A stretch of 27,263 bases of DNA from Prevotella sp. UBA3776 (GTDB taxonomy: Bacteria; Bacteroidota; Bacteroidia; Bacteroidales; Bacteroidaceae). This document shows, in pieces, positions 15,546-25,222 of this stretch. Under the pieces are notes generated by a model that was not told where the DNA came from, made no database searches, and saw only the letters and a program-made list of their open reading frames with translations. The position numbers and the translations under genes were made by a program. The stretch lies in NCBI GenBank assembly GCA_002369515.1, contig DFFM01000042.1, forward strand, positions 6,971 to 34,233, read 5' to 3'. Within the stretch, counting starts at the first letter, position 1. Every line of letters starts with the position of its first letter.

Positions 15546-16739
15546 ATGAAGAACTTTAAAAGCATTTTGTTTGGAGCTGGAATAGCCACTATTCTGCTCG
15601 GTGCCTGCACATCAGGCAGTGAAGAAAAACTCACAGTTTCTGGTCTCAACCCCGCTGCGTTCGACACCACTCTTCAAGGCAAGCAGGTGAAGTTGTTCAC
15701 ACTGAAGAACCAGAACGGCATGGAGGTTTGCATCACCAATTATGGCGGCCGTGTGGTAAGCCTGGTGGTGCCCGACAAGGACGGCAAGCCCACCGACGTG
15801 GTGTTGGGTTTCGACAACATCGCCCAGTATGCTGACACGCTGAACTCGCCGAGCGACTACGGCTCGAGCGTTGGACGCTATGCCAACCGCATCAAGAACG
15901 GAAAATTCAAGCTGAACGGTCAGGAATATCAGCTGAAGCAGAACGACAACGGCAACTGTCTGCACGGCGGCGGCACGACGGGCTGGATGAACCAGGTTTA
16001 CGAGGCTGAGCAAGTGGGCGACTCCATCCTGAAGCTCACCATCGTGGCTGAGGACGGCGAAAACGGGTTCCCCGGCAAGGTGACTGCCACCACCACCTAC
16101 AAGGTAAAGGCCAATAACACGCTCGAGATGACTTGGGAGGCCACCACCGACAAGGAGACCATCATCAACCAAACCAACCACAACTACTACAACCTCTCCG
16201 GCGACTTCACCCAGCCCGCCTACGACATGGTGCTGTATGTGAATGCCGACAACTTCACTCCGAGCGACAAGCTTTATATCCCCACCGGCGAAATCAAGCC
16301 AGTGGAGGGCACTCCGATGGACTTCCGCAAGCCCCACGCCCTGGGCGACAGCATCAACTCGAAGTTTGACCAGATTCAGAATGCCACGGGCTACGACCAC
16401 AACTTCTGCCTGAACACGTTCACCGAAGGTCAGGGTGACTCGCAGACGGTTTGCGCCGCCCTCTTCTCGCCGAAGACGGGCATTCTGATGGAAATGTTCA
16501 CCAACGAGCCGGGAGTGCAGGTTTATTCGGGCAATTTCCAAGGCGTTGGCCGCGATGCAGAAATCACGCGCAAGCACGGTTTGAAGTATCCCAAGCACGT
16601 GAGCGTTTGCCTGGAGAGCCAGAAGTATCCCGACAGCCCCAATCACCCCGACTGGAAGCAGCCCACACTGAAACCCGGCGAGACCTACTTCAGCTATGCT
16701 GCCTACAAATTCTCGATTGCTGACGGAATCAACAAGTAA
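15546..16739 (+). CDS. galM: Secreted lipoprotein aldose 1-epimerase (first gene of the arabinose operon)
   Basis: A 397-residue mutarotase with a lipoprotein signal peptide: ILLGAC places the lipidated Cys at residue 21, followed by TSGSEEK. The acidic residues just after Cys resemble the surface-export signal known in some Bacteroidota, so surface display is possible. Enzyme motifs are complete: NYGGRVVSLVVPDKDGKP, GRYANRIKNGKF, CLHGGGTTGW, NQTNHNYYNLSG and TNEPGVQVYSGNF. As first gene ahead of a symporter and the ara genes, it likely equilibrates arabinose anomers outside the inner membrane. It resembles the cytoplasmic mutarotase at 10645 but is longer and exported. As I recall, B. thetaiotaomicron has a comparable epimerase beside its araR. 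Confidence 0.93.
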   Translation: MKNFKSILFGAGIATILLGACTSGSEEKLTVSGLNPAAFDTTLQGKQVKLFTLKNQNGMEVCITNYGGRVVSLVVPDKDGKPTDVVLGFDNIAQYADTLNSPSDYGSSVGRYANRIKNGKFKLNGQEYQLKQNDNGNCLHGGGTTGWMNQVYEAEQVGDSILKLTIVAEDGENGFPGKVTATTTYKVKANNTLEMTWEATTDKETIINQTNHNYYNLSGDFTQPAYDMVLYVNADNFTPSDKLYIPTGEIKPVEGTPMDFRKPHALGDSINSKFDQIQNATGYDHNFCLNTFTEGQGDSQTVCAALFSPKTGILMEMFTNEPGVQVYSGNFQGVGRDAEITRKHGLKYPKHVSVCLESQKYPDSPNHPDWKQPTLKPGETYFSYAAYKFSIADGINK

Positions 16740-16785
16740 CAGACAATCAACAAAAAAACATAATCATTAAATCATTAGCTAACAA

Positions 16786-18747
16786 ATGAACAGTATTTCT
16801 GAAGCAATTGCCATGTCGGGGTTCAAGACCATCGACTTTGTGATTCTGGTTTGCTACCTCATCCTGTTGGTGAGTTTGGGTTTGTTCCTCTCACGCAACA
16901 AAGACGGTAAGGAAAAGAGTGCCAACGACTATTTCTTGGCAGGTAACACGCTGACTTGGTGGGCTGTGGGTGCATCGCTCATTGCCGCCAACATCTCTGC
17001 CGAGCAGTTCATCGGCATGTCGGGCACAGGTTTCCGCGACGGTATTGCCATTGCCGCCTACGAGGTGATGGCCGCCGTGACGCTGGTAGTCATCGGCAAG
17101 TTCTTGCTGCCGGTGATGCTCGACCGCAAGATTTTCACCATTCCCCAGTTCCTTCGTGAGCGCTACAACGACGGTGTGGGTTTGGCTTTCTCCATCCTGT
17201 GGTTGTTCCTCTATGTGTTTGTCAATCTTACTTCTGTCGCATGGCTGGGTGCCCTTGCCATCGAGCAGATTCTGGGTCTGCAGGGCTTGGCCGTGAGCAT
17301 TTTCGGCATAGAAATCAGCATGCGCATGCTCATCATCTTCGGTCTGTTCCTCATTGCCGGTATCTACAGTATCTACGGTGGTTTGGCCTCGGTGGCCTGG
17401 ACGGACGTGATGCAGGTGACTTTCCTCGTGGGCGGTGGTCTGATTACAGCCTACGTAGCCCTGAAGGAAATGGGTGTCATCATGGGCACCGACGCACTGG
17501 GAGCCCTGGGACAGGTGTATAACGACATGACTACTGGCGCCCACGCCCAGGACGTTCACTTCCACCTTGTCATTCAGGAGAGCCACAATGCCAGCGCCTT
17601 CGCCAACGTTCCCGGTATAGCAGCCGTGGTGGGTGGTGTATGGCTCACCAACTTGGGTTACTGGGGCTTCAACCAGTATATCATCCAGAAGGGTCTGGCC
17701 GCCAAGAACATCGACGAGGCCAAGAAGGGTCTCATCTTCGCCGGTTTCCTGAAGATTTTGATTCCGTTCATCGTGGTGCTTCCCGGCATCTGCGCTTACT
17801 ACATCATGCAGGATCCTACCAGATTCGAGAGCATGAACTTGGCCGGAAGCATCAATGTGGCCGACGACGCCTATCCCTGGCTCATCCGCAACTTCACGCC
17901 TACCGGCATCAAGGGTCTGAGCTTCGCCGCCCTGACGGCAGCCATCATCAGCTCGCTGGCCTCGATGTTCAACTCCACCTCTACGCTCTTCACGATGGAC
18001 ATCTACAAGAAGTACATCAACAAGAAGGCCGGCGACCGCCAGCTTGTCAACGTGGGCCGTCTGGTGGCAGTTTCCGCCCTCGTCATCGCCCTCATCGCCG
18101 TGAAGCCGCTTCTTGGCGGACTCGACCAGGCATTCCAGTACATTCAGGAGTATTCGGGCTTCATCTATCCGGGCATCATCACCGTCTTCGGTTTGGGTCT
18201 GCTCTGGAAGCGCGCCTCCTCGACCGCTGCCGTATGGACGGCCATCATCACCATCCCGATGGGCATTCTGTTCAAGGTGTGCCTGCCCGACGTGGCCTTC
18301 CAGTTCCGTGCCGGCTACATCTTCATCATCCTTGTCACGTTCTTCATTCTCGTGAGCTATCTTGACAAGAAGTTCATCAGCTGCGAGCAGCCTGCTGAGG
18401 GCGACCAGCAGCGCATGATTCTCTGGGCCAAGATTCTCGGTGGCATCGGCATCCTGATGATTGTCTGCGCCGTCATCGTCATCGGCCTTGGAGCCATGAA
18501 CCCCGGCGCCGACCCCGACACCAACTTCATCGCCTACCTGAACGACATCGGTTTCCAGGCCTTCATCTTCTTCGGAGTGCTCGTAGGCTGCAACGCCATC
18601 TGGCTTTACAGCAACGCCAAGGACAACAAGAAAGACAAGAAGGCTCTGCCCATCAACCTCAAGTTGTTCTCCACCACTCGTGGCTATACCTACGGAACCA
18701 TCGGCATTTGCCTCATCACCTTCCTGCTCTACGCCCTGCTGTGGTAA
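16786..18747 (+). CDS. Sodium/solute symporter (SSS family), probable L-arabinose importer
   Basis: A 653-residue inner-membrane protein with about 14 hydrophobic segments, of the SLC5/SGLT family. Family features include NDYFLAGNTLTWWAVGASLI near the N-terminus, GFRDGIAIAAYEV, IYGGLASVAWTDVMQ and SSLASMFNSTSTLFTMDIYKKY, which carries Ser/Thr residues of the conserved sodium-site region. These proteins couple sugar uptake to the sodium gradient. It lies 46 nt after the epimerase and 44 nt before araR, in an operon otherwise devoted to arabinose, which is the basis for the substrate call. No other arabinose transporter is in the window. Confidence 0.92.
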   Translation: MNSISEAIAMSGFKTIDFVILVCYLILLVSLGLFLSRNKDGKEKSANDYFLAGNTLTWWAVGASLIAANISAEQFIGMSGTGFRDGIAIAAYEVMAAVTLVVIGKFLLPVMLDRKIFTIPQFLRERYNDGVGLAFSILWLFLYVFVNLTSVAWLGALAIEQILGLQGLAVSIFGIEISMRMLIIFGLFLIAGIYSIYGGLASVAWTDVMQVTFLVGGGLITAYVALKEMGVIMGTDALGALGQVYNDMTTGAHAQDVHFHLVIQESHNASAFANVPGIAAVVGGVWLTNLGYWGFNQYIIQKGLAAKNIDEAKKGLIFAGFLKILIPFIVVLPGICAYYIMQDPTRFESMNLAGSINVADDAYPWLIRNFTPTGIKGLSFAALTAAIISSLASMFNSTSTLFTMDIYKKYINKKAGDRQLVNVGRLVAVSALVIALIAVKPLLGGLDQAFQYIQEYSGFIYPGIITVFGLGLLWKRASSTAAVWTAIITIPMGILFKVCLPDVAFQFRAGYIFIILVTFFILVSYLDKKFISCEQPAEGDQQRMILWAKILGGIGILMIVCAVIVIGLGAMNPGADPDTNFIAYLNDIGFQAFIFFGVLVGCNAIWLYSNAKDNKKDKKALPINLKLFSTTRGYTYGTIGICLITFLLYALLW

Positions 18748-18791
18748 CAGGCTGGCACTGAGCAAGAAACCATACGCATCAAGAAAAAGAC

Positions 18792-19460
18792 ATGACACGT
18801 TACTATGGTGAACACTCTAAAGTCTGGGTCTCGGTAGATTGCATCGTCTTCGGATTCGACGCCGACAAACTCAAACTGCTCATCGGTCGCAGGCAGATGG
18901 ACCCCGGACGCGGCGAATGGTCGCTCTACGGCGGATTTGTCGGTCCCGACGAAAGCCTCGACGAAGCGGCCAACCGCGTACTGCTCAACCTGACGGGGTT
19001 GAAGAAAATCTACATGCGGCAGGTGGGAGCGTTCGGCGAAATCGACCGCGACCCAGGCGAAAGAGTCATATCGGTGGCCTATTGCGCACTCATCAACGTG
19101 AAGGACTACGACGAGCACCTGCTTGAAGAGCACGGCCTGCAGTGGGTCTGTCTCGACGAGTTGCCCCGTCTCTACTCCGACCACAACAACATGGTGAGCC
19201 GTGCCGTGAAACTGCTCAAACAGCGCATCAAGACAGAGCCGCTCAGCGTCAATCTGCTGCCCGACCTCTTCACGCTCACGCAGTTGCAACACGTCTATGA
19301 GGCCATTCTCGGTGACGAAGTAGATAAGCGGAACTTCCGCAAGCGCATCAAGCAGATGGACTTCATCGAGAAAACCGACCTCATCGACAAGACCACCTCG
19401 AAGCGTGGCGCCGCCTTGTACCGCTTCAACAAGCGCGCCTACAAGGAGGCTCTCCTCTGA
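18792..19460 (+). CDS. araR: AraR, Nudix-domain arabinose-responsive repressor
   Basis: A 222-residue NrtR-family regulator. Residues about 8-145 are a Nudix-like sensor and about 150-222 a winged helix. The Nudix box is degenerate: after GGFVGPDESLDEAANR the catalytic REUXEEXGU glutamates are replaced (NRVLLNLTG), so it should bind rather than hydrolyse. VGAFGEIDRDPGERVISVAY and the C-terminal DKRNFRKRIKQMDFIEKTD, SKRGAALYRFN are strongly like B. thetaiotaomicron BT0354 AraR as I recall it. That protein represses arabinose genes and releases DNA on binding L-arabinose. Lying inside the operon it controls, it is probably autoregulated through sites near 15362. Confidence 0.93.
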   Translation: MTRYYGEHSKVWVSVDCIVFGFDADKLKLLIGRRQMDPGRGEWSLYGGFVGPDESLDEAANRVLLNLTGLKKIYMRQVGAFGEIDRDPGERVISVAYCALINVKDYDEHLLEEHGLQWVCLDELPRLYSDHNNMVSRAVKLLKQRIKTEPLSVNLLPDLFTLTQLQHVYEAILGDEVDKRNFRKRIKQMDFIEKTDLIDKTTSKRGAALYRFNKRAYKEALL

Positions 19461-19484
19461 GTAAAGAAAAACATCAACCCGGCC

Positions 19485-19514
19485 CCTCCCCAAGACACTT
19501 CCCGCAAGGGGAGG
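19485..19514. repeat. C-rich hairpin between araR and araD
   Basis: CCTCCCC at 19485-19491 pairs with GGGGAGG at 19508-19514 around a 16-nt loop. It is related in composition, but not closely in sequence, to the C-rich repeats at 2868-4671. It makes the araR-araD gap (about 136 nt) the longest between the sugar-metabolism genes of this operon and may reduce read-through. Confidence 0.6.
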
Positions 19515-19596
19515 AGCTTCTAACCTAAAGACCCGCGCCCCTGCCATGGTCTTTCCCGAGAAAAAAGCCGGGATTAGCAGAGGGGCAAACCATCTT

Positions 19597-20307
19597 ATGC
19601 TAGAAGAACTGAAACAAAAAGTATTCAAGGCCAATCTCGACCTGGTGAAACAGGGCCTCGTCATCTTCACTTGGGGCAACGTCAGCGGCATCGACCGCGA
19701 GAAAGGACTGGTGGTCATCAAGCCCAGCGGCGTGAGCTACGACGAAATGAAGGCCAGCGACATGGTGGTCGTTGACTTGGAAACGGGAAAAGTGGTGGAA
19801 GGCGACCTCAACCCTTCGAGCGACACCCCCACCCACCTTGTTCTATATAAGGCGTTCCCCAACATCCAAGGCGTGGTTCACACCCACAGCACCTACGCCA
19901 CCGCCTTTGCACAGGCCGGACGCGACATACCCAACATCGGCACCACCCACGCCGACTACTTCTACAAGGACATTCCCTGCACCCGCGACATGACCGAGGC
20001 TGAAGTGAAAGGCCAATACGAGCTGGAAACGGGCAACGTCATCGTTGACGAGATACTCAACATACGCAAAATCAACCCCGACCACACACCGGCCGTGCTG
20101 GTGAAGAACCACGGCCCCTTCTCGTGGGGAACATCGCCCGACAACGCCGTCTATAACGCCAAGGTCATGGAGCAGTGCGCCAAGATGGCATTCGTATCGT
20201 TTGCCGTGAACCCGAACACCACCATGAACCCGCTGCTCGTAGAGAAACACTACATGCGCAAGCACGGCCCCAACGCTTACTATGGACAAAAAGGTCAGAA
20301 ACATTAA
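19597..20307 (+). CDS. araD: L-ribulose-5-phosphate 4-epimerase
   Basis: A 236-residue class II aldolase/epimerase converting L-ribulose-5-phosphate to D-xylulose-5-phosphate. Motifs include [22 protein letters not shown] and [25 protein letters not shown], the last carrying the metal-binding HTHS histidines; a third His is in [12 protein letters not shown]. The frame extends upstream to an ATG at 19546, but those 17 residues are not typical, and homologues begin near [17 protein letters not shown] 19597 is therefore used. araA follows after 31 nt. Confidence 0.96.
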   Translation: MLEELKQKVFKANLDLVKQGLVIFTWGNVSGIDREKGLVVIKPSGVSYDEMKASDMVVVDLETGKVVEGDLNPSSDTPTHLVLYKAFPNIQGVVHTHSTYATAFAQAGRDIPNIGTTHADYFYKDIPCTRDMTEAEVKGQYELETGNVIVDEILNIRKINPDHTPAVLVKNHGPFSWGTSPDNAVYNAKVMEQCAKMAFVSFAVNPNTTMNPLLVEKHYMRKHGPNAYYGQKGQKH

Positions 20308-20338
20308 CAAACAAAATAACGAAAAACTAAAAACAATT

Positions 20339-21877
20339 ATGAAAGCATTTGACAATTATGAGATTTGGTGGGTGACTGGCGCACAGTTGCTCTATGGAGG
20401 CGACGCAGTCGTTGCCGTTGACGGTCACTCCAAGGAAATGGTGGAAGGACTCAACAACAGTGGAATCATTCCCATTAAAGTGGTCTATAAAGGCACAGCC
20501 AACAGTTCGAAGGAAGTGGAAGACGTGATGAAGGCAGCCAACAACGACGACCGTTGCGTGGGCATCATCACCTGGATGCACACCTTCTCGCCCGCCAAGA
20601 TGTGGATCAAAGGCCTGCAGGCTTTGCAGAAGCCCCTGCTCCACTTCCACACACAGTATAACGCCGAAATTCCCTGGGAGACCATGGACATGGACTTCAT
20701 GAACCTGAACCAGAGTGCCCACGGCGACATCGAGTTCGGACACATCTGCACCCGCATGCGCGTGGCCCGCAAGGTGGTTTGCGGCTATTGGAAGAACGAA
20801 GACGCGCAGCAGAAGATTGCCGTTTGGGCTCGCGTGGCTGCCGGCGTAGCCGATGCCAAGAAGGTGCGCTGCCTGATGTTCGGCATGAACATGAACAACG
20901 TGGCCGTAACCGATGGCGACCGTGTAGAATTTGAGCAGCGTCTGGGCTACCATGTTGACTACTATCCCGTCAGCTCGCTCATGGAGTACTTCAAGAAGGT
21001 GACCGACGCCGAGGCCGACGCACTGGTCGAAGAGTACAAGAAGGAATACACCATCAAGATTGACGAGAGCGGCGAAGAAGTGTATTGGGAGAAGGTGAAA
21101 AACGCCGCCAAGGCCGAGATTGCCATCCGCCGTGTGCTGAAGGACAATGGCGCCACCGCCTTCACCACCAATTTCGACGACCTGGGCGATGCCGACATCA
21201 ACGACCCCAACTTCGTTGGTTTCGACCAGATTCCCGGCCTTGCATCGCAGCGCCTGATGGCCGAAGGCATCGGCTTCGGTGCCGAAGGCGACTGGAAGAC
21301 AGCCTGCCTCTACCGCACGCTTTGGGTCATCCAACAGGGCATGAACAAGGGGTGCTCGTTCCTCGAGGACTACACGCTCAACTTTGCCGGCGACCGCTCG
21401 TCGTGTCTGCAGAGCCACATGCTCGAGGTGTGCCCGCTCATCGCCGTTGACAAACCCAAACTGGAAGTCCACTTCCTCGGCATCGGCATCCGCAAGCAGC
21501 AGACCGCCCGCCTGGTGTTCACCTCGAAAGTTGGCCGTGGCATCAAGGCCACCGTCGTTGACCTTGGCAACCGCTTCCGCCTGATTTCACAGGAAGTGGA
21601 GTGCATCGAACCCAAACCCATGCCCAATCTGCCCGTGGCTTCTGCCCTCTGGGTTCCGCAGCCCACATTCGAGATTGGTGCCGGTGCTTGGATTCTGGCC
21701 GGTGGTACTCACCACAGCGCGTTCTCCTACGACATCACCGAAGAGTATTGGGAGGACTTCGCCGAGATGGTCGGCATCGAATATGTCAAGATCAACAAGG
21801 ACACCAAGACCTACGAGTTCAAGCAGCAGCTTCAGAACAACGAGATTTACTACATGTTGAACAAAGCACTTAGGTAA
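20339..21877 (+). CDS. araA: L-arabinose isomerase
   Basis: A 512-residue enzyme converting L-arabinose to L-ribulose. By alignment from memory with E. coli AraA, the metal/catalytic residues are present: E316 (GAEGDWKT), E343 (FLEDYT), H360 (SHMLEVCP) and H459 (GGTHHSAFS). The N-terminal WWVTGAQLLYGGDAV and the central WMHTFSPAKMWI and HTQYNAEIPW are family hallmarks. An in-frame upstream ATG at 20282 overlaps the end of araD and would add 19 atypical residues, so ATG 20339 is preferred. araB starts 17 nt after the stop. Confidence 0.97.
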   Translation: MKAFDNYEIWWVTGAQLLYGGDAVVAVDGHSKEMVEGLNNSGIIPIKVVYKGTANSSKEVEDVMKAANNDDRCVGIITWMHTFSPAKMWIKGLQALQKPLLHFHTQYNAEIPWETMDMDFMNLNQSAHGDIEFGHICTRMRVARKVVCGYWKNEDAQQKIAVWARVAAGVADAKKVRCLMFGMNMNNVAVTDGDRVEFEQRLGYHVDYYPVSSLMEYFKKVTDAEADALVEEYKKEYTIKIDESGEEVYWEKVKNAAKAEIAIRRVLKDNGATAFTTNFDDLGDADINDPNFVGFDQIPGLASQRLMAEGIGFGAEGDWKTACLYRTLWVIQQGMNKGCSFLEDYTLNFAGDRSSCLQSHMLEVCPLIAVDKPKLEVHFLGIGIRKQQTARLVFTSKVGRGIKATVVDLGNRFRLISQEVECIEPKPMPNLPVASALWVPQPTFEIGAGAWILAGGTHHSAFSYDITEEYWEDFAEMVGIEYVKINKDTKTYEFKQQLQNNEIYYMLNKALR

Positions 21878-21894
21878 TTCACAATTTGACAATT

Positions 21895-23487
21895 ATGGAC
21901 GCAAGAAAAACCATAACAGAGGGCAAAGCCATTCTCGGCATAGAGTTTGGCTCCACCCGCATCAAGGCCGTTCTCATCGACGAGGAGAACAAGCCCATCG
22001 CCCAAGGCTCGCACGAGTGGGAAAACCAACTCGTTGACGGTCTCTGGACCTATAGCACCGAAGCCATCTGGTACGGATTGCAAGACTGCTACGCCGAGCT
22101 GCGCAAAGACGTGCTGCAGCAGTACGACTGCGAGATTGAGGCTCTGGCCGCCATTGGTTTCTCGGCCATGATGCACGGCTACATGGCCTTCAACGAGAAA
22201 CAGGAAATTCTGGTCCCCTTCCGCACATGGCGCAACACCAACACGGGCAAGGCTGCCGCCGAGCTCTCCAAGCTGTTCAACTACAACATTCCTCTGCGCT
22301 GGAGCATCAGCCACCTCTACGAGGCAATCCTCGACAATGAGGAGCACGTCAGCGACATCAAGTATCTGACCACGCTGGCTGGCTATGTCCACTGGCAGGT
22401 GACTGGCAAATTCGTCCTTGGCGTGGGCGATGCTTCGGGCATGATTCCCGTCGATCCCGCAACGAAGACCTACGATGCCACGATGGTGGAGAAGTTCGAC
22501 AAACTGATCGCCCCGAAGGGATTCTCATGGAAACTGCTCGACATTCTGCCCCGCTCGCTCAACGCAGGCGAAAACGCAGGCTTCCTCACCCCCGAGGGTG
22601 CAAAGCGCCTCGACGTGAGCGGCCATCTGAAGGCAGGCATCCCCGTTTGTCCTCCCGAAGGCGACGCCGGCACAGGCATGGTGGCCACCAACGCCGTGAA
22701 GCAGCGCACGGGCAACGTGAGTGCTGGCACCTCGTCGTTCTCGATGATTGTGCTGGAGAAACCCCTCTCAAAGCCTTACGAGATGATCGACATGGTGACC
22801 ACACCCGACGGAAGCCTGGTGGCCATGGTACACTGCAACAACTGCACCAGCGACATCAACGCCTGGGTGGGCTTGTTCAAAGAGTATCAGCAACTGCTGG
22901 GAGTGCCCGTTGACATGAACGAGCTCTACGGCAAACTGTTCAACAAAGCCCTGGAGGGCGACGCCGACTGCGGCGGACTCATCAGCTACAACTACGTCAG
23001 CGGCGAACCCGTGACCGGGCTCACCGACGGACGCCCCCTGTTCATGCGTTCGGCCAACGACAAGTTCAACCTGGCCAACTTCATGCGCGCCCACCTCTAC
23101 GGAGCCATCGGCGTGTTGAAGCTGGGCAACGACATCCTGCTTAAAGAAGAGAATGTCAAGGTGGACCGCATCACAGGCCATGGCGGCTACTTCAAGACCA
23201 AGGGCGTAGGCCAGCGCATGCTTGCAGCTGCCCTCAACTCGCCCATCTCCGTGATGGAGACGGCAGGCGAAGGTGGCGCGTGGGGCATCGCCCTGCTGGC
23301 CGGTTACGTTGTGAACAACAAGCAACAGCTGTCGCTGGCCGACTATCTGGAGCAGGTGGTCTTTGTCGGCAACACCGGCATATCCATAGCCCCCACTGCA
23401 GAGGACGTGGCAGGTTTCAACCGCTACATCGAAAACTACAAGGCAGCATTGCCTGTAGAGCAGTGCGCTGTTGAAAACAAGAAATAA
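21895..23487 (+). CDS. araB: L-ribulokinase-like FGGY carbohydrate kinase
   Basis: A 530-residue FGGY kinase expected to phosphorylate L-ribulose at C5. The N-terminal phosphate motif LGIEFGSTRIKAVLID and the second-domain EGDAGTGMVATNAV and GNVSAGTSSFSMI segments fit the family. GHGGYFKTKGVGQRMLAAAL near the C-terminus corresponds to the adenosine-binding region. A TTG three codons upstream is in frame, but the ATG at 21895 is the normal start. Sequence alone cannot separate ribulokinase from xylulokinase; the position between araA and an arabinofuranosidase decides it. Confidence 0.9.
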   Translation: MDARKTITEGKAILGIEFGSTRIKAVLIDEENKPIAQGSHEWENQLVDGLWTYSTEAIWYGLQDCYAELRKDVLQQYDCEIEALAAIGFSAMMHGYMAFNEKQEILVPFRTWRNTNTGKAAAELSKLFNYNIPLRWSISHLYEAILDNEEHVSDIKYLTTLAGYVHWQVTGKFVLGVGDASGMIPVDPATKTYDATMVEKFDKLIAPKGFSWKLLDILPRSLNAGENAGFLTPEGAKRLDVSGHLKAGIPVCPPEGDAGTGMVATNAVKQRTGNVSAGTSSFSMIVLEKPLSKPYEMIDMVTTPDGSLVAMVHCNNCTSDINAWVGLFKEYQQLLGVPVDMNELYGKLFNKALEGDADCGGLISYNYVSGEPVTGLTDGRPLFMRSANDKFNLANFMRAHLYGAIGVLKLGNDILLKEENVKVDRITGHGGYFKTKGVGQRMLAAALNSPISVMETAGEGGAWGIALLAGYVVNNKQQLSLADYLEQVVFVGNTGISIAPTAEDVAGFNRYIENYKAALPVEQCAVENKK

Positions 23488-23518
23488 AGAAACCGACAAA
23501 ATGCTTTTTTCAAGGAAT

Positions 23519-23565
23519 GGAACGGGAGGCTGGCTCATGCCTCGCTTCCCCTCCGTTCCTCTTTT
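23519..23565 (+). terminator. Hairpin with T run between araB and the arabinofuranosidase
   Basis: GGAACGGGAGG at 23519-23529 pairs with CCTCCGTTCC at 23550-23559 with one bulged G, and TCTTTTT follows. It has the form of an intrinsic terminator or attenuator and could lower expression of the downstream hydrolase. No TAnnTTTG promoter is visible between it and the ATG at 23610. Confidence 0.65.
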
Positions 23566-23609
23566 TCAAACAAAAGACAACCTCCTAACAACGTTACACA
23601 ACAAAAAAC

Positions 23610-25199
23610 ATGAAGAAACTGATTTTCACACTTTCAATGGCTGCCTGCGCTCTGACGATGACTGCAGCCGACAATGCCAAGGCAACCATTCATGCCGACA
23701 AGGCTGGTGCCAAAATCAACAAAGAAATTTACGGACAGTTCTCTGAGCACCTGGGCAGCTGTATCTACGGCGGCCTCTGGGTGGGCAAGGACTCCAAGAT
23801 TCCTAACATCAACGGTTATCGCAAAGACGTATTCGAAGCTCTCAAGGTGCTGAAGATTCCCGTGCTTCGCTGGCCGGGCGGCTGTTTTGCCGACGACTAC
23901 CACTGGATGGACGGCATCGGCCCGCAGAGCCAGCGCCCATCGCTGCGCAACAACAACTGGGGCGGCACCATCGAGGACAACTCATTTGGTACGCACGAGT
24001 TCCTGAACCTCTGCGAAATGCTGGGCTGCGAGCCCTACATCAGCGGCAACGTCGGCTCGGGCACAGTGAAGGAAATGGCCCAGTGGGTGGAGTACATGAC
24101 CAGCGACGGCGACACGCCCATGGCACGTCTGCGCCGTCAGAACGGACGCGAGAAGCCATGGCACGTGAAGTACTTCGGCATTGGCAACGAGGCCTGGGGC
24201 TGCGGCGGCAACATGACCCCCGAATACTATTCGGACGAGTATCGCAAGTTCAACACCTATCTGCGCGACCAAGGCAAGAACCGTCTCTACCGCATCGCAT
24301 CGGGCGCCAGCGACTACGACTACAACTGGACCACCGTGCTGATGGACAAAATCGGCACCAAGATGCAGGGTGTCTCTCTGCACTACTACACCTGCTCGGG
24401 ATGGGACGGCCCCAAGGGCTCGGCCATCAACTTCGACAACGACCAGTACTACTGGGCTTTGGGCAAGTGTCTGGAAATAGAGGAAGTCATCAAGAAACAC
24501 AAGGCCATCATGGACGAAAAAGATCCCGAGGGCAAAGTGGGACTGCTCGTCGATGAGTGGGGCACATGGTGGGACGAGGAGCCTGGCACCATTCCCGGCC
24601 ACCTCTACCAGCAGAACGCCCTGCGCGACGCTTTCGTGGCTTCGCTCTCGCTCAACGTGTTCCACAAATACACCGACCGCGTGAAGATGACCAACATCGC
24701 CCAAGTGGTGAACGTGCTGCAGTCGATGATCCTCACCGACCAGGAAGGCACAGGCCACATGGTGCTCACACCCACCTACCACGTGTTTGAAATGTACACC
24801 CCGTTCATGGAAGCCACCTATCTCCCACTCGACCTCGAGAGCGAAACCATGCAGGTGAGCAAGGTTTACTTCAAGGAGAAGGCTGGTGCCAAGGATGCCG
24901 GCTACCGCCCCTGCCCCATGCTCTCTGCATCGGCAGCCAAGACCCAGGACGGCAGCATCGTGCTCGCCATCACCAATGTGAGCCTTGACAAAGGACAGAC
25001 CATCGACTTCAACATCGACGGTTTCAAGGCCAAGAGTGTCACGGGCCGCATACTGACAGCCAAGAACGTGGCCGACTACAACGACTTCGAGCACCCCAAC
25101 CGCGTACAGCCCGCCGACTTCAAGGATGCCAAGCTGAAGAAAGGCACGCTCACTGTGAAGGTGCCCGCCAAGAGTCTGGTAGTGCTCAATCTGAAATAA
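23610..25199 (+). CDS. Exported GH51 alpha-L-arabinofuranosidase
   Basis: A 529-residue retaining glycosidase that releases terminal L-arabinofuranose from arabinan, arabinoxylan or oligosaccharides. A signal peptide ([20 protein letters not shown]) sends it out of the cytoplasm, probably to the periplasm. The acid/base is E194 in [12 protein letters not shown] and the nucleophile is E316 in [30 protein letters not shown] and LHYYT are further family signatures, and the C-terminal 130 or so residues form the usual beta domain. It supplies the sugar processed by the upstream genes. No SusC/SusD pair or endo-acting enzyme accompanies it here. Confidence 0.96.
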   Translation: MKKLIFTLSMAACALTMTAADNAKATIHADKAGAKINKEIYGQFSEHLGSCIYGGLWVGKDSKIPNINGYRKDVFEALKVLKIPVLRWPGGCFADDYHWMDGIGPQSQRPSLRNNNWGGTIEDNSFGTHEFLNLCEMLGCEPYISGNVGSGTVKEMAQWVEYMTSDGDTPMARLRRQNGREKPWHVKYFGIGNEAWGCGGNMTPEYYSDEYRKFNTYLRDQGKNRLYRIASGASDYDYNWTTVLMDKIGTKMQGVSLHYYTCSGWDGPKGSAINFDNDQYYWALGKCLEIEEVIKKHKAIMDEKDPEGKVGLLVDEWGTWWDEEPGTIPGHLYQQNALRDAFVASLSLNVFHKYTDRVKMTNIAQVVNVLQSMILTDQEGTGHMVLTPTYHVFEMYTPFMEATYLPLDLESETMQVSKVYFKEKAGAKDAGYRPCPMLSASAAKTQDGSIVLAITNVSLDKGQTIDFNIDGFKAKSVTGRILTAKNVADYNDFEHPNRVQPADFKDAKLKKGTLTVKVPAKSLVVLNLK

Positions 25200-25222
25200 T
25201 TGAATTTGAATAGAGTTTCATT

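Noticed and set aside
16891..18798. A 635-codon minus-strand frame opposite the symporter gene
   Set aside because: It is an antisense shadow of a GC-rich membrane-protein gene: Asp/Glu/His/Gly-rich, with no domain and no promoter.
19546..19596. Upstream ATG extension of araD
   Set aside because: The extra 17 residues fall outside the conserved fold; homologues start near the ATG at 19597.
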